64,000 bases of DNA, taken from contig CACZFL010000013.1 in assembly GCA_902780525.1 (NCBI GenBank), positions 1 through 64,000 on the forward strand. Direction: 5' to 3'. Every line of letters starts with the position of its first letter. The stretch's first letter is position 1. The notes under the pieces were generated by a model, which ran no database searches, had not been told where the DNA came from, and was given only the letters and a program-made list of their open reading frames with translations. This stretch comes from an uncultured bacterium (GTDB lineage: Bacteria > Cyanobacteriota > Vampirovibrionia > Gastranaerophilales > Gastranaerophilaceae). The translations under genes and the position numbers were made by a program. This document shows, in pieces, positions 7,815-16,496 of this stretch.

Positions 7815-8162
7815 ATGACTTATGTTCTTGTTATTATAAAAATACTTATTCTTACCTTCACCCTTTACCATTTTTTCAAAAATCGCGGGGTCAAAAAGCC
7901 CTACAAAAAACGTAAAAAGCCGGATATTGTATTCAAGGAAAATCCTGAACTGAAAGAATACAAACATTTGCTGGGGATAAAAAACAAATTTGATTTAGCA
8001 AGCCTTAAAACAGCTTATCGAAAACAGGTTAAGGCAAATCATCCGGACTTGTTTAAAAACAAAAATGACAAGATAAAAGCAACGCAAAAAATGCTCAAAA
8101 TTAACGAAGCGTATCAAATATTATCGGAATATCTGCAGAATAAAGAGTGTTTACAGGTTTAA
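7815..8162 (+). CDS. Membrane-anchored J-domain protein (115 aa)
   Basis: Residues 1-20 form a transmembrane helix, followed by a basic stretch (KKPYKKRKK) and a J-domain with HPD at 76-78 flanked by helices (AYRKQVKANHPDLF, KMLKINEAYQIL). The layout is like DjlA or TerB-linked membrane J-proteins, and it presumably recruits DnaK to the inner membrane. The ATG is only ~7 nt past the -10, with no ribosome site, which suggests leaderless translation. Its 3' end overlaps the 3' end of 8151-9383. Confidence 0.75.
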   Translation: MTYVLVIIKILILTFTLYHFFKNRGVKKPYKKRKKPDIVFKENPELKEYKHLLGIKNKFDLASLKTAYRKQVKANHPDLFKNKNDKIKATQKMLKINEAYQILSEYLQNKECLQV

Positions 8163-9383
8163 AACCTGTCCGTCTTCAAGCTCAATAATATTTGATTTAT
8201 AAAGCTCTTTATATTTATTTCTGTATTCCGTATGAATAGGGATAATGTTTTTAGGTTGAACATATTCCACAAAATTCTGCAAATCTTCAATGTAAGCGTG
8301 CCCAGAAACATGCAGACAAGTTATTAAATCTTTATAATCATCAAACTGATTTGGTTTATCCAGATAACCTTTCCACATCGAAAATACAATGTTTATATTA
8401 TCTCTGTCCATGTTATTCAATATTATGCGGTTGATTGTGCCATTTCCTTTGATAACATAATGTTGCGGATTCTCAAGAATTTCTTTTTCTGTAACTTTTT
8501 TTGATTTGAACTTGAAGAGTTCTCCTGTTTCGGTCAATTTTTCACGAATTTTTTTATTTGCAAAATAAACCATTATATTATTCCAGCTAAATTGAGGGAT
8601 TCTTTTACTTAATTGTGAATAGACTTGAAGCACACAACATGTATATGGGTCAATTACAAGTGTTTTGTCTGATTTAATACAAGCCCTGTAAACAGTTACA
8701 AATCTGTCTATATTTTGCGGAGAAAATTGTACTAAAGGAAGTTCATTGTCCTTAAATATTTCAACAAACATTGGCTCTAAATCTTCTTCGGTGACTATAT
8801 TTTGTTCTCTACGTCCTATTGTTGTACCTTCCATAATAAGATAATCAGGATTTTTTATTTTCCTTTTAAATACTGAGGTCTGCCATGAAGCACGTCCGTG
8901 GAATCTTAAGTCTCCGGTATAAACAATGGTTTTATCATCAGTTTGAATTTCGTATGCTAATGCTCCTGCAACAGAATGGTCTACCGGGTGTGCTTTTACT
9001 TTTGTACCTGCAAAATCAACTTCATCATCTATGACTTTCAGGTTTAATTTACAGGAGGCATCATCTGATAATAACGGAGTAATTTTTTTAAGAATATCAT
9101 ATGTTACTTTACTTACATAAATAGGTATTTCTGGATTAATTAACTGCATTAAACCATAGTGATCCTGATGAGCGTGAGTTAAAAATACTGCATTGAATTT
9201 AGGAATTTCATCTATGTATAATCCCTTTATCGCAAGTTTGTAATCCTCCGGTGAATAATCTTCTCTGTCCATGGATTCAAGCGGTATCCCAAAATCAAAC
9301 AACAATCTTGTTCCGCCGTTGAGTATTTCAATTGCACTTCCGCCTATTTCCTGCGTACCTCTGTGGATAATTAAATTTGACAT
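8151..9383 (-). CDS. MBL-fold metallohydrolase, RNase J/beta-CASP-like (410 aa)
   Basis: The metallo-beta-lactamase motif HAHQDH is at 70-75, with a later metal-binding HSV (136) and YTGDLRFHGR (~155). The second half contains a beta-CASP-like insertion and a final HVSGHAYIEDL...IIPIHTEYR, typical of RNase J/CPSF-type nucleases. It is shorter than RNase J (~550 aa) and lacks its C-terminal domain. It is likely a zinc-dependent RNA nuclease. It is a single-gene unit from promoter 7. Confidence 0.8.
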   Translation of the reverse strand: MSNLIIHRGTQEIGGSAIEILNGGTRLLFDFGIPLESMDREDYSPEDYKLAIKGLYIDEIPKFNAVFLTHAHQDHYGLMQLINPEIPIYVSKVTYDILKKITPLLSDDASCKLNLKVIDDEVDFAGTKVKAHPVDHSVAGALAYEIQTDDKTIVYTGDLRFHGRASWQTSVFKRKIKNPDYLIMEGTTIGRREQNIVTEEDLEPMFVEIFKDNELPLVQFSPQNIDRFVTVYRACIKSDKTLVIDPYTCCVLQVYSQLSKRIPQFSWNNIMVYFANKKIREKLTETGELFKFKSKKVTEKEILENPQHYVIKGNGTINRIILNNMDRDNINIVFSMWKGYLDKPNQFDDYKDLITCLHVSGHAYIEDLQNFVEYVQPKNIIPIHTEYRNKYKELYKSNIIELEDGQVLNL

Positions 9384-9415
9384 ATATACCTCACTTTTTA
9401 TGTTTGTATATTGTC

Positions 9416-9447
9416 ATATTATCATTCCGCTATATCAAATTCGGACA
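9416..9447 (-). promoter_or_regulatory. Island promoter 7
   Basis: Minus-strand box TGTCCGAATTTGATA (9433-9447), 11 nt, TAATAT (9416-9421). It drives 8151-9383. Confidence 0.85.
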
Positions 9448-10377
9448 TAGGGTGTTTGTTTTTTCTTCTTCCTGTATGTCATATAGAAAAAGTTGTCCTA
9501 AAGATGCATCATTTGTATCGCCTACAGCATAAATATTTCGTTCGTCTATTTTATACTTATTTTCCGGTGATGACAATTCTTTTTTCTTGTTCTCAACCGC
9601 TTTGGAATTCACATCATTACCATTAAAATCAAAGAATATCAGACCTGCTTTTTTTGATATTTTAATTTTATCATTAGGTATCTTTAAACCAAATAATTCG
9701 TTCACAATATCTATATAATTTTTGTAGGCTTTTTTAATATCATTTTCGTTTTTGGTAATTGTATCCTCATATCTTTCAATCTGATCAATTACACTTTTCG
9801 CAGTCTCTTTTTTTACGGTTGTTTCTTCATTGGGTACTGTTTCTGATTGCTTTGAAGACCTTAGCTCACCGTTAGAAAACAGCTTCGCTTCGACAAACTT
9901 AATTCTTTGATTATTCCTGTCATATAGAACCATATCCGCCCTCTCGCTAGTGGTTAAAGCTGCTTCTATATCAAGTAAAACAATATTTTCACTGCTTGTA
10001 ACATATGAATATTTTTGAAATAATTTTGAAACAAATAGGGACTCTAACCCTTTATTATATAAAGCACATTGCTCTTTTATCCTTTTATACCCATTTGTAA
10101 AATCTGCTACTTCAATACATTTTAGTACAGATGTGGTTACATCACGATTAGTTTCTTTGTCGTCACACACAAAAGCATATTTCAGATGAGTTTTAAAACT
10201 CCTGCCGGAATATTTGAACAATCTTCCGCCTTTGTAATAAAAATGAATCTCATTTTTTCTTATTGCCGGAAATACTTTTTCAGATGCTTTATTTGTATGT
10301 ATATCATTTTCAAGTTTTTTGTATAAAGGCTCATTTTTTAATTCTGCTATATTACTAAACTTTCTTTCAAAAACCAT
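9430..10377 (-). CDS. PD-(D/E)XK-like nuclease A (315 aa)
   Basis: The core RADMVLYDRNNQRIKFVEAKLFSNGELR supplies D...ExK of the PD-(D/E)XK fold. The N-terminal module (IHFYYKGGRLFKYSGRSFKTHLKYAF) resembles INVYYRAGSFMKIYYTRSGFRASIKQKY in the neighbour 10,485-11,360, so the two are diverged paralogues. The 3' end overlaps promoter 7. It is a likely DNA-cutting effector; its target is unknown. Confidence 0.65.
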   Translation of the reverse strand: MVFERKFSNIAELKNEPLYKKLENDIHTNKASEKVFPAIRKNEIHFYYKGGRLFKYSGRSFKTHLKYAFVCDDKETNRDVTTSVLKCIEVADFTNGYKRIKEQCALYNKGLESLFVSKLFQKYSYVTSSENIVLLDIEAALTTSERADMVLYDRNNQRIKFVEAKLFSNGELRSSKQSETVPNEETTVKKETAKSVIDQIERYEDTITKNENDIKKAYKNYIDIVNELFGLKIPNDKIKISKKAGLIFFDFNGNDVNSKAVENKKKELSSPENKYKIDERNIYAVGDTNDASLGQLFLYDIQEEEKTNTLCPNLI

Positions 10378-10444
10378 ATTAAATTTCCTTTCGATTTTTT
10401 GTAGTGTATGCTAATATTAACTCCTGTTGTATTTTTCTAATATT

Positions 10445-10476
10445 ATGATTACATACTACTATGTCAAATATGGTCA
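10445..10476 (-). promoter_or_regulatory. Island promoter 8 (weak -10)
   Basis: Minus-strand box TGACCATATTTGACA (10,462-10,476). Eleven nt on is AATCAT (10,445-10,450), a poor -10; CATAAT lies 3 nt further. It drives 9430-10,377. Confidence 0.65.
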
Positions 10477-10484
10477 GAGGTAAA

Positions 10485-11360
10485 TTATAGCACCTTATTA
10501 TAGTATTTATCTAGATCTATTACTTCAATATTAACAGCCTCATTAACTATTTCATCTTGCAACAGAAAGTCATCCATGAAACTTTTATCACCATTTTTAC
10601 AGGCAATCATTATCGTTATTTTGGAGTTTATCTTCTCTGGTCTGTACTTTGCACAAGGCAATTTTAATTTTTCACATATACTGTAATGTTCTTGCAGTTT
10701 TTCTATAATATATGGACGTTCTGTACAGTAGTTCTTGTATATATTAGACTGGTTTTTTATATTTCTTTTATGTTTTTCATGATTTTTCTTTATTTCGTTG
10801 TTTTTGTCCAGTTTTAATTCAATTAAATCGACAACGTTATTCGGGTTAACTCGTACCATATCGATTCTTATATTATTAATATTGTTGCCGTTTTCATCTT
10901 TGTACCGTAGTTCATCTCTGTCTTTATTTTCACCAGTATATTCAGTAATCAAAATATTATTATTGGTGTCAGCACTGTAATTTGCTTCAAAAGTACGTTC
11001 CATTTTGTCATAAAAAACAAGAATATTCTTACAAATTAGATTTTTTATATCGCTTGTTCCTAAATCATAATAATAATCATCAATCTTAATTAAACGACCT
11101 TCAAGAGGACATTTTTTATAAGCGTTGCTTTTTTTATTTCCGTCAATATATTTTTGTTTAATACTTGCTCTAAAACCACTTCTAGTATAATAGATTTTCA
11201 TAAAGGAACCCGCACGATAATATACATTGATCTGAGGATAGCTGTTTTTATTTGCCATTCTTCTCAAATCTATTCTGAAATCTTTATCATTTCTTATTAT
11301 GTCCCACCATGTATTTTCCGGTTTATTTATTTCTTGTATAAATTTTTCTATGTTATTCAT
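10485..11360 (-). CDS. PD-(D/E)XK-like nuclease B (291 aa)
   Basis: RIDMVRVNPNNVVDLIELKLDKNNEIK carries the D...ExK core and is followed by a helical region. It is a paralogue of 9430-10,377 by its N-terminal YYRAGSFMKIYYTRSGF module and domain order. Unlike most island genes it has a standard-type promoter (11,389-11,417), so its expression may be uncoupled from the regulon. Confidence 0.65.
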   Translation of the reverse strand: MNNIEKFIQEINKPENTWWDIIRNDKDFRIDLRRMANKNSYPQINVYYRAGSFMKIYYTRSGFRASIKQKYIDGNKKSNAYKKCPLEGRLIKIDDYYYDLGTSDIKNLICKNILVFYDKMERTFEANYSADTNNNILITEYTGENKDRDELRYKDENGNNINNIRIDMVRVNPNNVVDLIELKLDKNNEIKKNHEKHKRNIKNQSNIYKNYCTERPYIIEKLQEHYSICEKLKLPCAKYRPEKINSKITIMIACKNGDKSFMDDFLLQDEIVNEAVNIEVIDLDKYYNKVL

Positions 11361-11388
11361 GAAGAATTCTCCGTTTTTTATTATCGTT

Positions 11389-11417
11389 ATTATAATTTAT
11401 TTTTACAAGAATGTCAT
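11389..11417 (-). promoter_or_regulatory. Standard -35/-10 promoter of nuclease B
   Basis: On the minus strand ATGACA (11,412-11,417), 17 nt, TATAAT (11,389-11,394). This is one of the few non-regulon promoters inside the island. Confidence 0.55.
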
Positions 11418-11439
11418 TATATACTTACTCGTTTACCCC

Positions 11440-11471
11440 TGTCCATTTTTGTCGTGGGTATATTTTAGGAT
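11440..11471 (+). promoter_or_regulatory. Island promoter 9, pointing at a non-coding region
   Basis: Box TGTCCATTTTTGTCG (11,440-11,454), 11 nt, TAGGAT (11,466-11,471). The right half TGTCG also occurs in promoters 11 and 15. No sizeable gene lies downstream on this strand before the convergent RT gene. Confidence 0.7.
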
Positions 11472-11477
11472 AATTAT

Positions 11478-11605
11478 ATCAGATGAGCGGTTCGCTCAAA
11501 TCTCGGAACCTAAAATATGCAGGCGATCGTTGTTTCGCTAACGCTCAACAACAGTCTGTTTATATAACAGAGGCAATTAAGGATTTTTCTTTAGTTGCCT
11601 TTGTT
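11478..11605 (+). ncRNA. Candidate structured RNA next to the reverse transcriptase
   Basis: It has the predicted start from promoter 9 and ends at a hairpin with arms 11,571-11,582 and 11,589-11,600. Inside are GAGCG-GTT-CGCTC (11,485-11,497), GTTGTT/AACAAC (11,529-11,534 with 11,547-11,552) and TCTGTT/AACAGA (11,555-11,571). A 10-bp arm at 11,460-11,469 pairs with 11,509-11,518, but the first arm partly precedes the start. A 47-codon ORF from ATG 11,483 also exists, with no ribosome site. The same hairpins would form in the RT mRNA 3' region on the other strand, so the functional strand is open. Confidence 0.45.
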
Positions 11606-12496
11606 ATACTCAATGCTTTTCATTAATTTTTTAAAACAAGGTTTTCGCTGAATGTTAAATCTTACTAACAGATTAAATATATAAAAAGTAATACGCACAA
11701 AGAACTCATCATCAACAGATTTTATATAAGCAATATGCCCTAACAGTTCCTTTTCGTGTTCTTTATAGTTTTTTATTTTGTTAAATTGAACAGGGGAAAT
11801 AAGATTATAAAAATATGCTCTGTACTTTCTTTTATCCTCTTTTGTAAGAACAGGTTTTTTATTATTTACTCCCAAACCTAAAACCTGCTGGCGTTTATTT
11901 GAAGAAATGTACTTAATTTTATCTACATTTACCCCAAATCCCATTTCTTTAAACCGTCTCAACACTTCCAGTTCAACAAGACTCAACAAATACTGCGGAC
12001 CGTAAGTTGAAAAGAATAAATCGTCCATATAACGTGAATAATAAACATCATAGGTTCGGCAATATTCTTCCATATGAACATCAAACTCCGCTAAAAGCAA
12101 ATTTGCTATATAAGGCGAAGTCGGAGCACCGGTGGGAAGATTGCCGTTAATGGTACATATAGAGAATATCTGTTCCACATCAGAAATTCTTCTGTCATGA
12201 GGATCTGCAATAATAGGATTGTACTCAGCAAAAACGTACCTTTTGATAATGTCTTTGATTTGTTCTTCTGTTATGGAATTAAAAAAATCCTTTATATCAA
12301 GTTTCATCAGCCATTTTTTATTACAATGAACCGATGCTGTTTCTTTTACTCCTTGTGAGTGCCAATATGGTTTAAAATATTTCCGCAAGATTAATCTCTG
12401 TACTTTTTTGAGTTCAGGCGAAGGTATATGGATAGTTCGTTTTCCGTTATTATAGATGTCATAATAAAACCATGGTGTTAATTCTATTCTTTCCAT
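11591..12496 (-). CDS. Retron-type reverse transcriptase (301 aa)
   Basis: RT motifs are in order: IPSPELKKVQRLIL (24-37), KLDIKDFF (65-72), NLPTGAPTSPYIANL (119-133), YSRYMDDLFFS (153-163, catalytic YMDD), and QVLGLGVNNKKPV (204-216), the 'VTGL-VN' region typical of retron and related bacterial RTs. It has an RT core plus short thumb and no fused effector. It is the second gene after the DnaB-like ATPase (11-nt gap). No msr/msd-like space exists upstream; the structured region lies downstream at 11,478-11,605. A diversity-generating RT is less likely since no repeat pair or target is visible. Confidence 0.9.
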   Translation of the reverse strand: MERIELTPWFYYDIYNNGKRTIHIPSPELKKVQRLILRKYFKPYWHSQGVKETASVHCNKKWLMKLDIKDFFNSITEEQIKDIIKRYVFAEYNPIIADPHDRRISDVEQIFSICTINGNLPTGAPTSPYIANLLLAEFDVHMEEYCRTYDVYYSRYMDDLFFSTYGPQYLLSLVELEVLRRFKEMGFGVNVDKIKYISSNKRQQVLGLGVNNKKPVLTKEDKRKYRAYFYNLISPVQFNKIKNYKEHEKELLGHIAYIKSVDDEFFVRITFYIFNLLVRFNIQRKPCFKKLMKSIEYNKGN

Positions 12497-12507
12497 TTAA
12501 ACCTCGA

Positions 12508-13317
12508 CTAAAATGTATTGTCTATTTTACGATTTTTAAAAAATCCGTTTTTAAAATCTAAACTAACAATTCCTGTTGGTCCCATTGAATTTTTTTCTAC
12601 GATAACCTCATTACTTGGATATTCAGACTCCGGATTATAATATTCATCCCGATAAATCATTAAAATAACATCGGATATTTCTTCTAACAAACTCCCGTTC
12701 CTTAAATCAGATAACAGTGGATGCTTATCAAATCTGCCTTCAACGGCTCGAGATAGCTGGGATAACAAAACGACAATTACATTATGAGTAACAGCAATGC
12801 GTTTAATCTCTTTTATGACAAGGTTTATTGCTTCTGTGCGGTTGGGTGCTTTCGGAGCTTCTATCAGCTGAACATAATCAATAAATACGATATCAGGTTT
12901 TATTTCCTGAACTTTAGTATCAATATCTTCTATTGATAAGTTTGTTTTATCAATAATTTCCAGCTTTTTGTCTTTGTATGAATCAAGAACAATATTTACT
13001 TCTTCTTCACGAACTTTGCCTTCTAACAGGCTAAATAAAGGTGTTCCTATTTTTTCTGAAACTAATCTCATTACATATTTTGACTTTGTACAGTCCATAA
13101 CAAAACAAAGAACATTTTTATCTGCATTAACCATATGATTAATAAGCGAAACAGAGAAGTTTGTTTTACCCATAGCTGGCCTTCCGCCTATTGTAATAAC
13201 ATTTCCTTTATCTATGTATTTGCAGAAAACATCTAATTCTTCAAATCCTGTTGAGAAAAAGTCAGTTCTCTTTAATCTTTCCTGTTCTTTTAAATAAATT
13301 TCCTTAATATCGTCCAT
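12508..13317 (-). CDS. DnaB-like RecA-fold ATPase without N-terminal domain (269 aa)
   Basis: Walker A GGRPAMGKT (44-52), Walker B IVFIDYVQLI (143-152), LLSQLSRAVE and DLRNGSLLEEISDVILMIYR are hallmarks of the DnaB C-terminal helicase domain. The DnaB N-terminal domain is missing (full DnaB ~450 aa). I choose ATG 13,317: the upstream in-frame ATG at 13,329 overlaps the GGAGG ribosome site. It is the first gene of the operon with the RT, which suggests a joint helicase/cDNA function (inference). Confidence 0.85.
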   Translation of the reverse strand: MDDIKEIYLKEQERLKRTDFFSTGFEELDVFCKYIDKGNVITIGGRPAMGKTNFSVSLINHMVNADKNVLCFVMDCTKSKYVMRLVSEKIGTPLFSLLEGKVREEEVNIVLDSYKDKKLEIIDKTNLSIEDIDTKVQEIKPDIVFIDYVQLIEAPKAPNRTEAINLVIKEIKRIAVTHNVIVVLLSQLSRAVEGRFDKHPLLSDLRNGSLLEEISDVILMIYRDEYYNPESEYPSNEVIVEKNSMGPTGIVSLDFKNGFFKNRKIDNTF

Positions 13318-13332
13318 ATTTCCCTCCATAAA

Positions 13333-13366
13333 AAATAGTATTCTCTATAACTAAAGAATACTATTT
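13333..13366. repeat. 11-bp inverted repeat over the -10 of the helicase-RT operon
   Basis: AAATAGTATTC (13,333-13,343) pairs perfectly with GAATACTATTT (13,356-13,366). It spans the -10 and start of promoter 10, so it could be an operator or a 5'-end stem-loop. A similar arrangement occurs at 19,591-19,616. Confidence 0.7.
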
Positions 13367-13386
13367 ACCTCTGTCAAATACGGTCG
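13355..13386 (-). promoter_or_regulatory. Island promoter 10
   Basis: Minus-strand box CGACCGTATTTGACA (13,372-13,386), 11 nt, TATTCT (13,355-13,360). It drives 13,317 to 11,591. Confidence 0.85.
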
Positions 13387-13418
13387 GATATTTATGAGAA
13401 AAGTAACGCATAATTATT

Positions 13419-14351
13419 TTAGTCATTCTTTATACAGGTAACAATTACTGTAACTATAATTTTATCTTGCAAGTTATCGTCAATTTTATTGCACACAATA
13501 AAATTCGTATTATTAAGAGTAGCTTCGTTTATGATATTTATTACTTCGTTAATTTCCTGTAAAGTCATATCCGAAGAACCTTTTATCATATAAATAGCAT
13601 TTGTTACATTTTGTATAGGTGTTAATGATAAGTTCTTGAGAGCTTCTTTTGCAGCTTCTCTAGCTCTGTTTTGTCCTGTTGCTTGTCCAAAGCCTACAGA
13701 TATGCAACAGGTACTTTGTATTAATTCTTTTATTTGTTTGAATTCTGCATGTATAATACTTGGGTTATTAATTTCATCAGAAATGCTTTGAATAACTCGG
13801 GATATATTCTCGTCAACAATAGAAAATGCTTCAGCCAAAGAACTTTGGCTATTAATTACATTCAACAATTTGTCATTTTGGATAACACTGATTGCATCTG
13901 ATGATTTTTGGAGTTCCTTTAAACCAAATTCTGCCTGTTTTTTTCTTTTTTTACCTTCAAAAGAGAACGGAATTGAAGCAAATACAACAGTTAAAATTCC
14001 CATATCTTTTGCAATTTTTGTAATAACAGGAGTCGCTCCGGTTCCTGTTCCACCGCCTAAGCCAGCAATAATAAATACTATATCCGCATCCTCTAAGGCT
14101 TTTTTGATATCTTGTTCAGATTCTTTGGCTGCTATTTCTCCTAAAGAGCTATCACCGCCTGCACTAATACCTTTTAGGTTTTTTTTGCCAAGTTGAAGTT
14201 TTTTTTCACAATCAGATGCCTGCAATATTTGTTTGTCAGCATTCATTACCCAAAGTTCAACACCCGTCAATCCGTTTTTTATCATTCGATTGATAGTATT
14301 AACGCCTGCACCGCCGACACCTATTACTTTGATTTTTACTGTTTCTGTCAT
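13419..14351 (-). CDS. FtsZ-family GTPase, core only, altered T7 loop (310 aa)
   Basis: The glycine loop VIGVGGAGVNTINRMI (9-24), the tubulin signature AGLGGGTGTGATPV (96-109) and FSFEGKKRKKQAEFG give a clear FtsZ-family protein with an intact nucleotide-binding half. The T7 loop, normally NVDFADV, reads HAEFKQI (201-207), losing the Asn and both Asp positions that complete the GTPase site of the neighbouring subunit. The protein ends right after the core (IIVTVIVTCIKND), so the linker and C-terminal FtsA/ZipA-binding peptide are absent. It should bind GTP, with slow or no hydrolysis, and form stable filaments (inference). It is co-transcribed behind a tandem AAA+ protein. Confidence 0.9.
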   Translation of the reverse strand: MTETVKIKVIGVGGAGVNTINRMIKNGLTGVELWVMNADKQILQASDCEKKLQLGKKNLKGISAGGDSSLGEIAAKESEQDIKKALEDADIVFIIAGLGGGTGTGATPVITKIAKDMGILTVVFASIPFSFEGKKRKKQAEFGLKELQKSSDAISVIQNDKLLNVINSQSSLAEAFSIVDENISRVIQSISDEINNPSIIHAEFKQIKELIQSTCCISVGFGQATGQNRAREAAKEALKNLSLTPIQNVTNAIYMIKGSSDMTLQEINEVINIINEATLNNTNFIVCNKIDDNLQDKIIVTVIVTCIKND

Positions 14352-14377
14352 AATTTACTCCTTTTTAATATTTGTCT

Positions 14378-16375
14378 TTAAAACCCAATAGTATTTTTGA
14401 GTTCTTTTGACTTTTTGACCTTTACTTCGTCTTGAAGCATTTTGGTTATTTCGTCTAAATCTTTTACACCTAAAAAATCGACTTTCTTTTTAACTGTTGC
14501 GAAATCGCCTGCTGTCAAGCCCTTGATATCAACGGTTTTACCTTCTTTATTTACCCCAGCAAAAAAGTGTTCAATTGCTTGATTTACTTGTTGAACAGTT
14601 AAGAAGTCAAAACGAATCTTAAAAGTGAAACGCCTTAAACTTGCTTCATCAAGAGTATCGAGTAAGTTTGTAGTACAAACAAACGGGTATTCGTGAGATT
14701 CCATCCAGGTAAGCATTTCATTAACCTGGCTTACTTCCCATGAGCGCTGTGCGTTATTTCTGTTTTGCAGAAAACTGTCTGCTTCGTCAAAAATCAGCAT
14801 AGCTTTTTTGCTTTTTGCTTCTGCAAAAGCTGCTGCAATATTTTGCTCGGTTTCACCAACCCATTTACTCATAAGGTCTGATGCACGTTTCAGAATAACT
14901 TCGTTACAACCGATTTGCTTTGCTAAGTACCTTGCATACAAGCTTTTTCCCGTTCCGGGTTCACCGTAAAGACAGAGTGAAAAATTAAGTTTTCCGCAAT
15001 CCTTGATTTTTTGAGTAAGATTTTTTATGTCAATATCAGTATTAACAAGGTTTTCATCATACTCATTCATCTCAAATTCTTTTTTGTTTTTGACGTTTTT
15101 CTTTTTGGTAACAACTTTTGCCACGTTTTCAATAAACCCTTCAAAATCGTTTTCGTCACCACCGACCATTTTGGTTGTCTGAACCGCGTTAGCAATAAGT
15201 GACGGCGGAATATTGTAATTTTTATTAAGTTCCTCAACCTTTTCTTTGCTGACTTTTAACTTGTTTTTCTTAATAACTCTGTTCCAAATATTCAGCCGTA
15301 CTTCATCTGATAATTTTTCAAACTCAACACAGTAGGTCATTCTGCGTAAAAATGCAGGGTCGACATCAAAAATATTATTAGTAGTCCAGATTATAGGAAC
15401 TGATGTTGTTTCAAGAAGGTGATTTAAGTACCCCTTTGATGCAGAGCCGCCATAAGAAAATCCTCTGTTCATAACATCTTCACCTTCATCAAAAAGTATG
15501 CAGGCTTTTTCAGAGCGGGAAAGAACGTGCTGTTTAGAATACAAATCAACAAGTCTGTCTTCTCTGTCTGCTTCCTTAAAATTATCAAGTTGAGTTATTA
15601 CGGAATACATCGGAACTTCTGCACAATTTGCAACAAGCCTTGCCATTTCACTTTTACCTAAACCGACTCCGCCATAGAGAAGTATATTTACCCCTGTTTT
15701 CTTTTGTTCAACTGCTTTTTTTAATATATTTATTACAGTATTACAATCTTTTTCCATGTGAGAATAGTCACTAAGTTTGAGTTTAGACTTTTCGGGTTTT
15801 CCTATAATTACGCTTGCAATTTTAGCCTGAGTATTACAATTTGGATTATCAAAAATTTTTAACAGATTGCTGTTAACACTTTCACTATGTCTTGAGTCTG
15901 TAATATTTTTCAAGTGCAAATTATCCATAACACGCTCTTTTCTTCCAAATCTCATGTTAAGATAATTTCTCGTAAAAGTAGTTAATGACTGGTTTTGCAG
16001 ACAATCCAAATATTCTTTAAAAATGTTATTGACTTCTCTTAGAGTTAAATACATCATAACTTCGTATTCTTCGCTATTAAGATCATATATTTCCTTAACA
16101 GTATTAAATTGCCTTTCTAAAACAGTATTTTGAGGCTTAATTTTTTCTTTGAGTTTTTTTATTTCTTTTCTTAAAATCTTTTCAAAATTAGCTCTTTTTT
16201 TAGGAGATTCCAAATCAAGCTCTCCATCTTCATCAAGCGGAAAAACTTTTTTATCCATCTTAAATTCTTCAAGCATAAAATCAAACACACCATCAAACGA
16301 GTAACTGTTTGTGTCTGTTACCGGTAAAAGTTTTTCCATGTAGTCTAAAAATTTCCTTTTCTCAAAATTGTTCAT
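14378..16375 (-). CDS. Tandem AAA+ ATPase (665 aa)
   Basis: There are two AAA+ modules. The first has Walker A GGVGLGKS (~235-242) and Walker B ACILFDEGEDVM; the second has GEPGTGKS (472-479), LIFDEADSF and arginine-bearing sensor segments (EASLRRFTF). The first Walker A is atypical (GGVGLGK). An alpha-helical N-terminal ~220 residues precedes them. I chose ATG 16,375 for its AAGGAG site rather than the in-frame ATG at 16,411. It is the first gene of an operon with the altered FtsZ 26 nt downstream, which suggests it remodels that filament (inference). Spastin/Vps4-like or ClpX-like roles are alternatives. Confidence 0.8.
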   Translation of the reverse strand: MNNFEKRKFLDYMEKLLPVTDTNSYSFDGVFDFMLEEFKMDKKVFPLDEDGELDLESPKKRANFEKILRKEIKKLKEKIKPQNTVLERQFNTVKEIYDLNSEEYEVMMYLTLREVNNIFKEYLDCLQNQSLTTFTRNYLNMRFGRKERVMDNLHLKNITDSRHSESVNSNLLKIFDNPNCNTQAKIASVIIGKPEKSKLKLSDYSHMEKDCNTVINILKKAVEQKKTGVNILLYGGVGLGKSEMARLVANCAEVPMYSVITQLDNFKEADREDRLVDLYSKQHVLSRSEKACILFDEGEDVMNRGFSYGGSASKGYLNHLLETTSVPIIWTTNNIFDVDPAFLRRMTYCVEFEKLSDEVRLNIWNRVIKKNKLKVSKEKVEELNKNYNIPPSLIANAVQTTKMVGGDENDFEGFIENVAKVVTKKKNVKNKKEFEMNEYDENLVNTDIDIKNLTQKIKDCGKLNFSLCLYGEPGTGKSLYARYLAKQIGCNEVILKRASDLMSKWVGETEQNIAAAFAEAKSKKAMLIFDEADSFLQNRNNAQRSWEVSQVNEMLTWMESHEYPFVCTTNLLDTLDEASLRRFTFKIRFDFLTVQQVNQAIEHFFAGVNKEGKTVDIKGLTAGDFATVKKKVDFLGVKDLDEITKMLQDEVKVKKSKELKNTIGF

Positions 16376-16447
16376 GGGTTTACTCCTTAATTGCGAAAGG
16401 CAACACATCACCTTCGGCTGCTATTTCTATTTCCTAATTACACTTAT

Positions 16448-16479
16448 ATAATAACAGCCAACTGCGACAATTATGGACA
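16448..16479 (-). promoter_or_regulatory. Island promoter 11
   Basis: Minus-strand box TGTCCATAATTGTCG (16,465-16,479), 11 nt, TATTAT (16,448-16,453). It drives the AAA+/FtsZ operon. Confidence 0.85.
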
Positions 16480-16496
16480 GGGTAAAATTAAGTTTT

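Noticed and set aside
11440..11454. Island box read on the minus strand as promoter of 10,485-11,360
   Set aside because: No -10 lies 11 nt away in that direction, and that gene has a standard promoter nearer its start.
11591..12496. Diversity-generating retroelement
   Set aside because: No template/variable repeat pair or target gene is visible, and the RT motifs are closer to retron type.
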